A stretch of DNA of 53,206 nucleotides from Halanaerobium salsuginis (lineage in GTDB: Bacteria; Bacillota; Halanaerobiia; Halanaerobiales; Halanaerobiaceae). Where the stretch lies: positions 1-53,206 of the forward strand of contig NZ_FOTI01000021.1 of the NCBI RefSeq assembly GCF_900114545.1, given 5' to 3'. Positions 1-7,041 of this stretch are shown in pieces (positions within the stretch are counted from its first letter, which is position 1; each line of letters starts with the position of its first letter). The position numbers and the translations under genes were made by a program. The notes under the pieces were generated by a model. The model saw only the letters and a list, made by a program, of their open reading frames with translations. It was not told the origin of the DNA and did no database searches.

Positions 1-857
1 AGTGGTGTTACTAATTCCCATCTACCTGTCCCATGACTTGGATCTGCTATTACCGGTAGATGACTTAGCTGCTGTACTAAAGGTATTGAACTTAAATCCA
101 GTGTATTTCTTGTCTCTTCTCCAAATGTTCTTACTCCTCTTTCACATAAAATTACCTGATGATTACCTTCGTTCATTACATATTCTGCTGCCAGCAGCCA
201 TTCTTTTATTGTTGCCGCCATACCTCTTTTTAGCATAACTGGTTTGTCTGTTTTTCCAATTGCTTTTAAAAGCGCATAATTCTGCATATTGCGGGCCCCT
301 ATCTGGATAATGTCTGTGTATTGACTAACTAATTCTAGATGTTCAATATCCATTAGTTCAGTAATTAACTTTAGGCCTGTCTCTTCGCGAGCTTCTGCCA
401 TTAACTTTAAGCCTGCCTCTCCCAAACCCTGAAAAGAATAGGGGGAAGTTCTCGGCTTAAAAGCTCCTCCTCGCAATATTTGGGCTCCTGCTTTTTTGAC
501 AGCTCGCGCTGTTTCCAGAACCTGTTCTCTGGTTTCAATTGAACAGGGCCCTGCCATTATTGTTAGTTCCTCTCCTCCTACTTCTACCCCATCTCCTAAC
601 TCAATTACTGTTTTTTCTTGCTTAAAATTCCAGCTTGTTAATTTATAGGGATCAGAAATTAAAATTACCTTTTCTACAGCAGACAGAGTCAGCAATTTTT
701 CTCTTAAATTTGATCTTCTTGCTGGGTCTCCTAAAACACCAACTACTGTTTTTTCCACTCCCTGAATTGGATGGACAGCAAAATCTTCTTTTTCTATCAT
801 GTTTATTACCTTATCTTTATCTGCCTCAGTTGCATTTCTTTTTAAAACTGCTATCAT
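1..857 (-). CDS. aroF: 3-deoxy-7-phosphoheptulonate (DAHP) synthase, 3' end cut by window edge
   Basis: Catalyses the first committed step of the shikimate pathway: phosphoenolpyruvate plus erythrose-4-phosphate gives DAHP. About 285 residues are present. The family is usually near 338, so roughly 50 C-terminal residues lie beyond base 1. Residues 1-70 look like the ferredoxin-like regulatory domain (starting MIAVLKRNATEAD). The TIM barrel follows, with AGPCSIE, LRGGAFKPRTSPYSFQG, QIGARNMQN, LKRG and DPSHGTG visible. Start is ATG at 857 behind GAGAGGAG. The gene is expressed from its own promoter and T-box leader (941-1200), whose specifier reads as Tyr. It lies downstream of pheA on the same strand. 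The family call is firm; the symbol aroF is by convention. Confidence 0.95.
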   Translation of the reverse strand, partial: MIAVLKRNATEADKDKVINMIEKEDFAVHPIQGVEKTVVGVLGDPARRSNLREKLLTLSAVEKVILISDPYKLTSWNFKQEKTVIELGDGVEVGGEELTIMAGPCSIETREQVLETARAVKKAGAQILRGGAFKPRTSPYSFQGLGEAGLKLMAEAREETGLKLITELMDIEHLELVSQYTDIIQIGARNMQNYALLKAIGKTDKPVMLKRGMAATIKEWLLAAEYVMNEGNHQVILCERGVRTFGEETRNTLDLSSIPLVQQLSHLPVIADPSHGTGRWELVTP

Positions 858-940
858 TATTTTTTCTCCTCTCTACTCTCTAAATTAAATTTAAGCATCT
901 AAAATTTAAATAATTCTTTAAATAAAACCCCTAAAAATAC

Positions 941-1165
941 AAAAAATCGCCCCTGAATCAGGGCGATTATAATCGCGGTACCACCTGTTTTAATCTTATA
1001 ATTAACAGATTATCTCTCTGGGAGCTAACACTCCCGCACCGGATAACGACGGTTTACGGCCTTTTCACTTACTTGTTAAAAACTTTCAGCTGGCAACTCA
1101 AGAGGTGTATTTCAGCTATTAGCTTACTGGGTCCTCTTTCTAAGTTATTAAAAATTATTTATTTA
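941..1165 (-). promoter_or_regulatory. T-box leader of aroF, Tyr specifier, truncated stem I
   Basis: Seen on the minus strand: the T-box sequence CAGGTGGTACCGCG (974-987), a stem II type GTCGTTATC word, and a GC-rich terminator hairpin followed by T6 (941-968). The discriminator-pairing bulge reads TGGT, which fits a tRNA with discriminator A. Stem I is only about 35 nt (1102-1136). It has GAGG/CCTC arms, an AGTA loop-E word on the 5' side, and GAAATACA on the 3' side. The likely specifier is TAC (Tyr, 1107-1109). The distal arm that binds the tRNA elbow in ordinary T-boxes is reduced to a 4-bp hairpin. Tyrosine control of DAHP synthase is a sensible pathway logic. Confidence 0.85.
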
Positions 1166-1171
1166 ACAAGT

Positions 1172-1200
1172 ATTATAGCAGTTGCTTTTTAACCTGTCAA
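1172..1200 (-). promoter_or_regulatory. Sigma-A promoter of the aroF T-box transcript
   Basis: Perfect consensus TTGACA (1195-1200) and TATAAT (1172-1177) with a 17-bp spacer, directly upstream of the T-box leader and just after the pheA stop codon. aroF therefore has its own transcription unit. Confidence 0.9.
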
Positions 1201-1234
1201 ATAAATTTTTTGTTTTCGCCCAAATATTTATTTT

Positions 1235-2110
1235 TCAAGTTTCATTTTTAATAACTGTTAGAGGATAAGATCCTAAACAGCGAAAATAAGCTGACATATT
1301 TTTGACTTCAGTTAGTGCTGAGCTAAGTTTCTGCTCCTGACTATTTCCTTTAAGATCAATGTAGAAAATATATTCTCCTAGACGCTGCCGACTGGGGCGT
1401 GATTCAATTCTGCTTAAATCAATATTTAAAGCTGCAAATTTTCCGAGTATTTCGTAAAGTATACCTGCTCGATTAACTTTTGGAGCACAAATAATTGATG
1501 TTTTAAACTCAGAAACTGCCTGAGTACCAAGATGTGTGTTGGCTGTAAAATCATTCTCCTGTCTGGCAGCTAGAACAAATCGAGTTGCATTAGGCAAATC
1601 GCCCTGCAAATTAGCTGCTATAATTTCTAAATTATAAATATCTGCAAGTCTGATCGAACCTACTGCAGCGCGACCGTCTGCTGTCATAACTTTTTTAGCT
1701 GCAGCAGCTGTACTATCTGTATAAATTATTTTGGCTGTTCCATAGTGTTTATTTAAATAATCTCCAGATTGAGCAACTGCCTGTGGATGACTATAAATTT
1801 CCTTGATTTCAATAGGCTTAGTGCCCGGTTTAGCTAATAGATATTGAGCAATTGGTAGAACTATTTCGCGATAAAGCTGTAGTTCAGATGTCTGATATAA
1901 AAGATCAAGGCTTAGATTAACTGATCCTTCCAGAGAATTTTCTAAGGGAAGCAAGCCTAAATCTACTTTGCCTTTTATAAGAGCAGTCACTATATCTCGA
2001 ATTGAATTTAACGGTTTTACTTCCCCACCATAATTTTGACAATAGTTAGCAATTGCCTGCTCACTAAAAGTTCCGGGCGGGCCAAGATAACCATATTTTA
2101 AATTTTTCAC
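1235..2110 (-). CDS. pheA: Prephenate dehydratase
   Basis: Converts prephenate to phenylpyruvate in phenylalanine biosynthesis. The 291 residues match the usual monofunctional length of 270-300. The N-terminal two-lobed dehydratase domain (about 5-185) carries GYLGPPGTFSEQA, LPLENSLEGSV, SHPQAVAQ and the catalytic NATRF motif near residue 175. A C-terminal ACT domain (about 200-285) has the Phe-binding ESRPSRQRLGEYIFYID region, so allosteric inhibition by Phe is expected. There is no chorismate mutase domain. Start is GTG at 2110 preceded by AGAGGTGG. A Phe-type T-box leader precedes it, and aroF follows as a separate unit. Confidence 0.96.
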   Translation of the reverse strand: MKNLKYGYLGPPGTFSEQAIANYCQNYGGEVKPLNSIRDIVTALIKGKVDLGLLPLENSLEGSVNLSLDLLYQTSELQLYREIVLPIAQYLLAKPGTKPIEIKEIYSHPQAVAQSGDYLNKHYGTAKIIYTDSTAAAAKKVMTADGRAAVGSIRLADIYNLEIIAANLQGDLPNATRFVLAARQENDFTANTHLGTQAVSEFKTSIICAPKVNRAGILYEILGKFAALNIDLSRIESRPSRQRLGEYIFYIDLKGNSQEQKLSSALTEVKNMSAYFRCLGSYPLTVIKNET

Positions 2111-2213
2111 CTTACCACCTCTATTAATATATTTTAAAATAACTTTCTCTTAAAAATCTGACAGCTAAACCATTCTAAACTAAACTTTAAATTTATCAGC
2201 TATCTAAATATGC

Positions 2214-2497
2214 AAAAAACCCCCGTTCTAGTTAAAGAACGAGGGTTTGAATTCTCGTGGTACCAATCTTTTTGGCTAAAAAGCCCACTCAACAATTACA
2301 GGATCAACTCCGATAATCTGCCTGGATAACGGTAAACAGCCGGTTAAGCTTACTTTTTAGTTCAGCTAACAACTCACAGGGGAACTTCATTAAATTAGTT
2401 ATTGACAGGCTCTCACTACCCCTGCTTCGCTGAAATAACTTAAGTTAACTACTTTCCCTGATCATAGTTTTTAGAATAAATTATTTTCTTTTAATTT
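2214..2497 (-). promoter_or_regulatory. T-box leader of pheA, Phe specifier
   Basis: On the minus strand this has a full-length stem I (2377-2460, 84 nt) closed by CAGGG/CCCTG. It contains an AGTA loop-E word, an apical CAGG/CCTG arm and a TTC specifier (2382-2384, Phe). ACCGTTATCC of stem II, the T-box core TTGGTACCACGAGA (2253-2266) and a terminator hairpin with T6 (2214-2248) follow. The TGGT bulge fits the A discriminator of tRNA-Phe. Uncharged tRNA-Phe should stabilise the antiterminator and switch pheA on. Confidence 0.9.
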
Positions 2498-2503
2498 TTT
2501 ATC

Positions 2504-2532
2504 ATTTTATCTTAAATTTTATTACTTGTCAA
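2504..2532 (-). promoter_or_regulatory. Promoter of the pheA T-box transcript
   Basis: TTGACA (2527-2532), 17-bp spacer, TAAAAT (2504-2509). The -35 box ends only 2 bp from the left target duplication of the neighbouring insertion sequence, so everything upstream of -35 was replaced by IS DNA. Confidence 0.85.
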
Positions 2533-2534
2533 GC

Positions 2535-2545
2535 TATTTACAAAA
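2535..2545. repeat. Left target-site duplication of the IS4-type element
   Basis: An 11-bp direct repeat TATTTACAAAA, matched exactly at 4039-4049. Duplications of 10-12 bp are typical of some IS4-family groups. Confidence 0.85.
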
Positions 2546-2589
2546 AAGACTTTCCCCATTTTTTAAAATAGCAAAAACTATCCTTACTG

Positions 2590-3852
2590 TCACAAGGGTA
2601 AAGAAAGCCTTAATATCTTTTGTGATCGTCGTTTTTTGTAATAACTCTTTAAAAAAGTAGCTATTCCAGTATAGGATTTAGACAGTATTTCCTTGATTCC
2701 ATCAGCTAATGCATAGTAATCAAAGTCTGGAAGATTATAGATTCTTTCTGAAACTTTCTTAACTATAATTCTTAGTTTTGTCTTTCGTTTTTTATCTGAA
2801 AATAAAGCTAAAAATCCTATAGTTATTGATAAAATTAAGTCTAAATTTCTAATTCTTTTTATTGATCTAACTCTGAAATTTTCTGAATTAAATTTTTGCT
2901 TTTTGAATCTGAAATATTCTTCTATTTTCCATCTTCTAATATATGCTTTTAAAATTGCCAGTGTAAGTTTTTTGGCATCAGGTTTTAAATTGCTAATTAA
3001 CAACATTGGTTTTTTGCCTAAACCTCTAATAATCACAAGAGTTAGTTTTTTATCTTTTAATGCAGGTAATTTAATCGGTGCATAGCTAAATTTTAAGTGT
3101 CTCTCTTTATTCTTTTTATTTTTATAATGATAGGCATATTTACCCTTGTAAAAAGCAGCTACCTTTTCTATATTTACACTCTTACCTTTATAGATAACAT
3201 TACGTTTTTTTGTAGCTCTAATTACAAAATCTTTATTGCCCTTAGTAAAGTATTCATAATACATGTTGGCGTCATAGCCTCTATCAAGGGCATAGATACC
3301 CTTTTTGCCAAAATGTTTTTCTACAAAATCTAGTCCGTTTAAAGCTTCAATATTTCGGCTTTTAAATCCTTTTTCCAGACTTGAATAGATACGAGAATAT
3401 ATTTCAATAGGCAATTCTTTGTTTTCAGTTAAAGCAGCAATTTCAAAAGTATCATAACCTTTTTCAGTTTCACCAGTACTGCCATCTCTAACCCTATCAA
3501 GCAATTCTAATTCATAGCTGTGAGGCTTAACTAAATCTGATTTGTCACAGCAAAAAACAGTATTATCATTAACGTGAGGTTTTAATTCATTTATATATTT
3601 TCCAATCAAGTCTTCCTGTTCATCAAAATTTTCAAGATTTCTGGATAATCTTTCAATAGTTTTTTTTAGCAATATGTCTTCTTTTAAAGCACGAGAAATC
3701 TCACTTAAAAGAACTGATTGAGAATTCAAAAAGCCATAAATCATCTGAGTAATGAACTTAGATTTTGGTTTTGACAATTTTTTAGTAATTTTTTTAGAGA
3801 AATTACTTACTTTTCGTTTCATTTCATAGATAAATCTGGTATAATTAGTCAC
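2590..3852 (-). CDS. IS4-family DDE transposase
   Basis: 420 residues. An RNase H-like DDE core is visible: first Asp in VFCCDKSDLVKP (near residue 102), second Asp in ALDRGYDANMYYEYF (near 193), and the Glu in a YREK-like signature YIRRWKIEEYFRFKK (near 313). The protein is very Lys/Arg rich at the N terminus, as expected for end binding. Start is GTG at 3852. Its SD AAGGAG lies inside the 3' arm of a 22-bp hairpin, so translation from read-through mRNA should be poor. The frame is unbroken. Subgroup assignment within IS4 is tentative; the DDE family is firm. Confidence 0.9.
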   Translation of the reverse strand: MTNYTRFIYEMKRKVSNFSKKITKKLSKPKSKFITQMIYGFLNSQSVLLSEISRALKEDILLKKTIERLSRNLENFDEQEDLIGKYINELKPHVNDNTVFCCDKSDLVKPHSYELELLDRVRDGSTGETEKGYDTFEIAALTENKELPIEIYSRIYSSLEKGFKSRNIEALNGLDFVEKHFGKKGIYALDRGYDANMYYEYFTKGNKDFVIRATKKRNVIYKGKSVNIEKVAAFYKGKYAYHYKNKKNKERHLKFSYAPIKLPALKDKKLTLVIIRGLGKKPMLLISNLKPDAKKLTLAILKAYIRRWKIEEYFRFKKQKFNSENFRVRSIKRIRNLDLILSITIGFLALFSDKKRKTKLRIIVKKVSERIYNLPDFDYYALADGIKEILSKSYTGIATFLKSYYKKRRSQKILRLSLPL

Positions 3853-3923
3853 GGTGAAACAACTCCTTTTTGGTGTTTTTTGTCTGTAAACTAATTATAC
3901 CAAAAACAGGAGCTTGTTTCACC
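3853..3923 (-). promoter_or_regulatory. Hairpin sequestering the transposase ribosome-binding site, with internal -10
   Basis: On the minus strand the 5' arm (3923-3899) and 3' arm (3874-3853) are complementary over 22 bp with a 3-nt bulge. The 3' arm holds AAAAAGGAG, and the GTG start follows at once. The loop contains TATAAT (3895-3900). A transcript started there, near 3888, would lack the 5' arm and leave the SD free. A transcript reading in from outside would fold and hide it. Confidence 0.75.
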
Positions 3924-3937
3924 TTTTTTACGTAATC

Positions 3938-3999
3938 TGTGGATAATCTATTTTAAGAGTTTCTAAGAGTTAATTATCCACAATTTTGCCTGTTGATAA
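3938..3999. other. Cluster of DnaA-box-like sequences inside the IS
   Basis: Two exact TTATCCACA words in opposite orientation (3938-3946 as TGTGGATAA, and 3974-3982). A one-mismatch copy sits at 3991-3999 (TGTTGATAA). All lie between the terminal repeat and the transposase promoter. Confidence 0.5.
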
Positions 4000-4038
4000 C
4001 TTTGAGTTTTTGCTATTTTAAAAAATGGGGAAACTCCT

Positions 4039-4049
4039 TATTTACAAAA
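4039..4049. repeat. Right target-site duplication of the IS4-type element
   Basis: Exact second copy of TATTTACAAAA. It contains the TAA stop of the symporter gene (4042-4044), so the insertion occurred at the very end of that gene without changing the protein. Confidence 0.85.
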
Positions 4050-5553
4050 TGTTTTTTTGCTGACATTCAGTTTTTAAATAACCGATAAATTGTTCTGCTT
4101 TTTCTTGAGGAGCTGTTGTAAATAAACTAATTATAATAAAGCTAAACAAACTAATCAGCAAAGTCCAGATTCCTGCCCCTAATCCGAAAGGATGCCAACC
4201 ACTAAACTGTAAATAAAGAGCGGTGAAAGAACCCAATAAAATACTGCTTAAAGAACCAGCAGCAGTAGCTGATTTCCAATAAAAAGCCCCGAAAATTGAA
4301 GGCACAACTACTAGAAGCCCAACTGAAGCAGCTACTGAAAGAGCAGCAATTAAATCCAGTTCTTGAATCGCAAAAAAGAATCCTAGTAAAGCTATAACAA
4401 AGATTACAATTCGGGCAATTTTTAGCTCCTGATGGTCTTTTTTTAGTCCAAATTTACGCTCTTTTACAGCCGGCTGTGCTGATTGATCTTTTTTGAATAA
4501 GTCCCGCACTACTAATGAGGCAAGTGTTAACATAATAGAATCAATAGTAGAAATTGCCGCTGCTGTTATTCCTACCATAGCTATCAAAGATAAAAGTGTT
4601 GGCACATATTCTGATGCCAGTAGAGCAGGAGTCGCAAGATCAGAGTTTTCTAAATCCGGGATCAATAATAGAGCTGAAAATCCCCAGATAACTGAAACTA
4701 GAGTATAAATAAAGCCAAAAGCTAAAAATCCTTTAATCATTGTTTTCATCGCTTTTAAATCTCGTGGAATAAAAAGACGCTGGCTAACCTGAGGATTAGA
4801 AATTGAAAAGAAAAACCAGGGTAAACTTAAACCTAAAAAAGTTTTAAAATTAAAAAAACCAGGGCCGGGCACAGTCAAAATTTGGCCTGAATGAGTACTT
4901 AATTGATTGAAAAAACTAATAAATCCTCCTAAATGATGATAAATAACATAAAATAAAATTAAAATACTAACAGTTATCATAATTAAAGACTGTAAAGAAT
5001 CAGTCCAGGTTACAGACTTCATACCAGCAATTAATACCCAGGCTATGGCAAGTAAAACAGCAATGATAACTCCTGTTAAAAAAGGAATGCTACCTCCTGA
5101 AAGTCCACTCAATAGATAGCCAACTCCCATCAATTGTACAGCTAAATATGGAATTAAAAAAATACAAGCTGAAAAAGATGCAGCAACTCCTATCCAATTA
5201 TTTTGATAACGATCAGCCAACATTTCATAAGGAGAAACATAATTATTTTTTTTACCAATTAGCCAGAAACGAGGACCAAAAAAAGCAACTAACGATAGAC
5301 CAGAAAGATAAACTAATTCAAAACCAAGTGCACCCACTCCTCCCGAGTAAGTAAAACCGGCCAGACCAATCATCATAAAAGCACTGTAGGTAGTTGCACT
5401 ATAAGATAAAGCAGCAATAATACCACTTGTATTCCGATTATTCAAAAAATATTCAATTGCACCTTTTTCCATTCCAGAACGAGCCTTAAACGCAACAATA
5501 AAACCAAGTATCATATAAATTAAAATTGCCAGATATAAATATGTAGTTGACAT
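4042..5553 (-). CDS. Sodium:solute symporter (SSS family), substrate unproven
   Basis: A 503-residue polytopic membrane protein with about 13 hydrophobic segments, beginning MSTTYLYLAILIYMILGF and typical of the SSS (LeuT-fold) family in length. FLNNRNTSGIIAALSYSATTYSAFMMIGLAG (residues about 36-66) is the conserved TM1-TM2 sodium-binding region. Later helices carry GMKSVTWTDSLQ and NPQVSQRLF, which resemble PanF-like members. It follows a 2-TM small protein by 4 bp, suggesting a two-gene transport unit. An upstream CTGTAAAGACA word is shared with the niaR promoter region. I infer NiaR control and so a possible NAD-precursor substrate; pantothenate or other solutes remain alternatives. Confidence 0.85.
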   Translation of the reverse strand: MSTTYLYLAILIYMILGFIVAFKARSGMEKGAIEYFLNNRNTSGIIAALSYSATTYSAFMMIGLAGFTYSGGVGALGFELVYLSGLSLVAFFGPRFWLIGKKNNYVSPYEMLADRYQNNWIGVAASFSACIFLIPYLAVQLMGVGYLLSGLSGGSIPFLTGVIIAVLLAIAWVLIAGMKSVTWTDSLQSLIMITVSILILFYVIYHHLGGFISFFNQLSTHSGQILTVPGPGFFNFKTFLGLSLPWFFFSISNPQVSQRLFIPRDLKAMKTMIKGFLAFGFIYTLVSVIWGFSALLLIPDLENSDLATPALLASEYVPTLLSLIAMVGITAAAISTIDSIMLTLASLVVRDLFKKDQSAQPAVKERKFGLKKDHQELKIARIVIFVIALLGFFFAIQELDLIAALSVAASVGLLVVVPSIFGAFYWKSATAAGSLSSILLGSFTALYLQFSGWHPFGLGAGIWTLLISLFSFIIISLFTTAPQEKAEQFIGYLKTECQQKNIL

Positions 5554-5557
5554 GACA

Positions 5558-5755
5558 TTATTCCCTCCAATAAGTAGTAATCTTAATTGTAAGTAAAATA
5601 ACTAATAGAGCAAAAATTGTCCAATATAAAAAACTTCCCCCAAAAATATTAATAGAACTAAGCAGTGTATAAGGTATAATAAAAGCAGATAAAACAAGTA
5701 AAAGAATCAAAGTAACAAATAAAAAACGTAGTTTTTTTAATTTTTTTTCTGACAT
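5558..5755 (-). CDS. Small two-TM membrane protein, likely symporter partner
   Basis: About 65 residues: a basic N terminus (SEKKLKKLR), a hydrophobic helix at about 10-32, a short loop, and a second helix at about 40-60 (FLYWTIFALLVILLTIK), ending TTYWRE. I do not recognise a named family with certainty. Small 2-TM proteins of the DUF3311/DUF997 kind are often encoded just before SSS symporters, and the YWTIFALL stretch resembles them. The 4-bp gap to the symporter implies co-translation. ATG at 5755 has better SD spacing from GGAGG than the adjacent ATG at 5758. Confidence 0.7.
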   Translation of the reverse strand: MSEKKLKKLRFLFVTLILLLVLSAFIIPYTLLSSINIFGGSFLYWTIFALLVILLTIKITTYWRE

Positions 5756-5862
5756 CATATTTCCTCCTGATTGAATTCAATTAACAAAACTTAATAATAT
5801 TTCTACTACAGCCCAGTACAAGTTTAAAAGTTATTTTTATCTTTACATATTAATTTTACAGG

Positions 5863-5873
5863 TGTCTTTACAG
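5863..5873 (-). promoter_or_regulatory. Candidate NiaR operator upstream of the symporter pair
   Basis: The minus strand reads CTGTAAAGACA, identical to the plus-strand word at 6498-6508 in the niaR promoter. It is followed by CCTGTAAA, so TGTAAA recurs at an 11-bp interval. It lies about 105 bp upstream of the small membrane gene. The exact promoter here is uncertain. Confidence 0.45.
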
Positions 5874-5920
5874 TAAGTATATAAATAAAGTAAATAAGCA
5901 TAATTAATTTATAATCTTAA

Positions 5921-6442
5921 TTAATCAGTCAGCAAGTACCCTTTATTTCCCAATTCTGTTTTTATTTTCTCTAAAACTTGCTCATTAACTGCTTCAATAG
6001 TATGAAGATGAACACCTTCTGTAAGTACGGAAAGTAAAGATGCATCATTTGATTGATAATTTTTTATGAAATTATTAATATCTTCTTGATTACTAATCAA
6101 TAAATTACCGCTTAATTCTCCATAAATTGGATGTTCAACTTTAACATCTATAATTCTACCACCATATTCGATAATAGTATTCAATTCATCTCTTAAAGCA
6201 GGCCCATCATCATGTTGGCAGGCAATTGAAATTCTAACAGTAGGTAAACGCAAATTCTTTTCATATAAATACCCTTGTGATGTCGCTATTATTTCTTCAC
6301 CTGCGGCTCTCAATAAAGCAATATCCTGGACAATAACCTGCCTGCTAACTTGAAATTCTTCAGCAAGTCTAGAACCAACTATAGGCTCTGCTGATTTTTT
6401 AAGACATTCTAATAAACTTTTTCTGCGCTGGTTAGCTTTAAT
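5921..6442 (-). CDS. niaR: NiaR-type transcriptional repressor of NAD biosynthesis (3H domain)
   Basis: About 173 residues. An N-terminal winged helix (RRKSLLECLKKSAEPIVGSRLAEEFQVSRQ, about 5-60) is followed by the 3H ligand-binding domain. Its three conserved His regions are visible: ACQHDDGP, KVEHPIYGELSG and GVHLHTIEA. NiaR family members sense niacin and repress its synthesis or uptake. No ATG, GTG or TTG lies between the in-frame TAA and the helix-turn-helix. The best start is ATT at 6442, 8 nt after GGAGG. A later TTG at 6313 would delete the DNA-binding domain. Its own promoter overlaps an operator-like word, suggesting autoregulation. Confidence 0.88.
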   Translation of the reverse strand: MKANQRRKSLLECLKKSAEPIVGSRLAEEFQVSRQVIVQDIALLRAAGEEIIATSQGYLYEKNLRLPTVRISIACQHDDGPALRDELNTIIEYGGRIIDVKVEHPIYGELSGNLLISNQEDINNFIKNYQSNDASLLSVLTEGVHLHTIEAVNEQVLEKIKTELGNKGYLLTD

Positions 6443-6475
6443 TTTAATTTCCTCCTTTCCAGATTATTATTCTAT

Positions 6476-6508
6476 ATTTTATCATCTGTCCTGTCATCTG
6501 TAAAGACA
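6476..6508 (-). promoter_or_regulatory. niaR promoter overlapping a candidate NiaR operator
   Basis: TTTACA (6499-6504), 17-bp spacer, TAAAAT (6476-6481). The -35 box lies inside TGTCTTTACAG (6498-6508), the word also found upstream of the symporter pair. The spacer adds ACAGATGACAGGACAG repeats. This fits repression by occlusion of RNA polymerase. Confidence 0.65.
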
Positions 6509-6563
6509 TAATTTAAATATCTATCATATTTTACAAACTTAAATCTCTTTTGAATGAAAGTAG

Positions 6564-6597
6564 AAAAGGTCTGGCAGTTTAAACTGCCAGACCTTTT
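6564..6597. terminator. Terminator after the exported COG3650-like gene
   Basis: Perfect palindrome AAAAGGTCTGGCAG plus its complement, flanked by A and T runs, so it could work on both strands. It separates the gene at 6611-7027 from niaR. Confidence 0.85.
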
Positions 6598-6610
6598 AAC
6601 TTTAAAACAG

Positions 6611-7027
6611 TTATTCCTGAACAGGAATTAACAGTTTGCCGCCTCCTGTATAGCTTTTATTTGGAAAAACAACTCTAACCTGATAAGGGAATTTTTCTCC
6701 ACTTATTTGATCTTGATAAGGTTTTTTCATAATTATTACCTGAAATTGAATAGCATCATTTTCTACATAATAAATTTTGTCTTCTCCAGCAGGACCAATC
6801 CACATATCATCAACTGGAGCTTTAACTTCCAACTTGCCAGAATCATTAATAAATTTAATCATCTGATCCTGTCTAATTTCTACCAGCCAATCCGGTTCAT
6901 TACCAATTCCCCGGAATTGAACACCAGCTGCTTTAGCCTGTTCCCAGACATCAGTAGCAGCTGCTCCAGCAGTAACAGTAATTAAAAGTGTTAATAAAAG
7001 TGAAAATAAAACAATTTTTTTAAACAA
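6611..7027 (-). CDS. Small exported protein, COG3650-like
   Basis: 138 residues with a clear signal peptide (MFKKIVLFSLLLTLLITVTAGAA, cleavage around residue 23). The mature part contains FRGIGNEPDWLVEI (about 39-52), which resembles the FRARGNEPFW signature of small COG3650 exported proteins, and then a beta-rich domain. No lipobox Cys is present. Start is TTG at 7027 behind GGAGGAG. It is followed by a strong terminator and preceded by a methyltransferase gene 14 bp away on the same strand, so the two may be co-transcribed. Function unknown. Confidence 0.7.
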   Translation of the reverse strand: MFKKIVLFSLLLTLLITVTAGAAATDVWEQAKAAGVQFRGIGNEPDWLVEIRQDQMIKFINDSGKLEVKAPVDDMWIGPAGEDKIYYVENDAIQFQVIIMKKPYQDQISGEKFPYQVRVVFPNKSYTGGGKLLIPVQE

Positions 7028-7041
7028 AAGCTTCTCCTCCT

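Larger units (their letters stand above)
2546..4038 (-). mobile_element. Complete IS4-family insertion sequence, about 1.49 kb
   Basis: The element is bounded by terminal inverted repeats. There is a perfect 29-bp core (2551-2579 and 4005-4033, starting TTTCCCCATTTTTT) plus 5 imperfect outer bases on each side, flanked by 11-bp direct repeats. One transposase gene fills it. The upstream part (3853-4004) holds a long hairpin over the transposase start, a TATAAT in the hairpin loop, and DnaA-box-like words. It lies between the symporter stop codon and the pheA promoter. The intact ORF, perfect core repeats and intact target duplication suggest a recent, possibly active insertion. Confidence 0.92.

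Noticed and set aside
2903-3333. Plus-strand hydrophobic frames inside the transposase gene
   Set aside because: They are antisense shadows of the intact transposase in AT-rich DNA and lack ribosome-binding sites.
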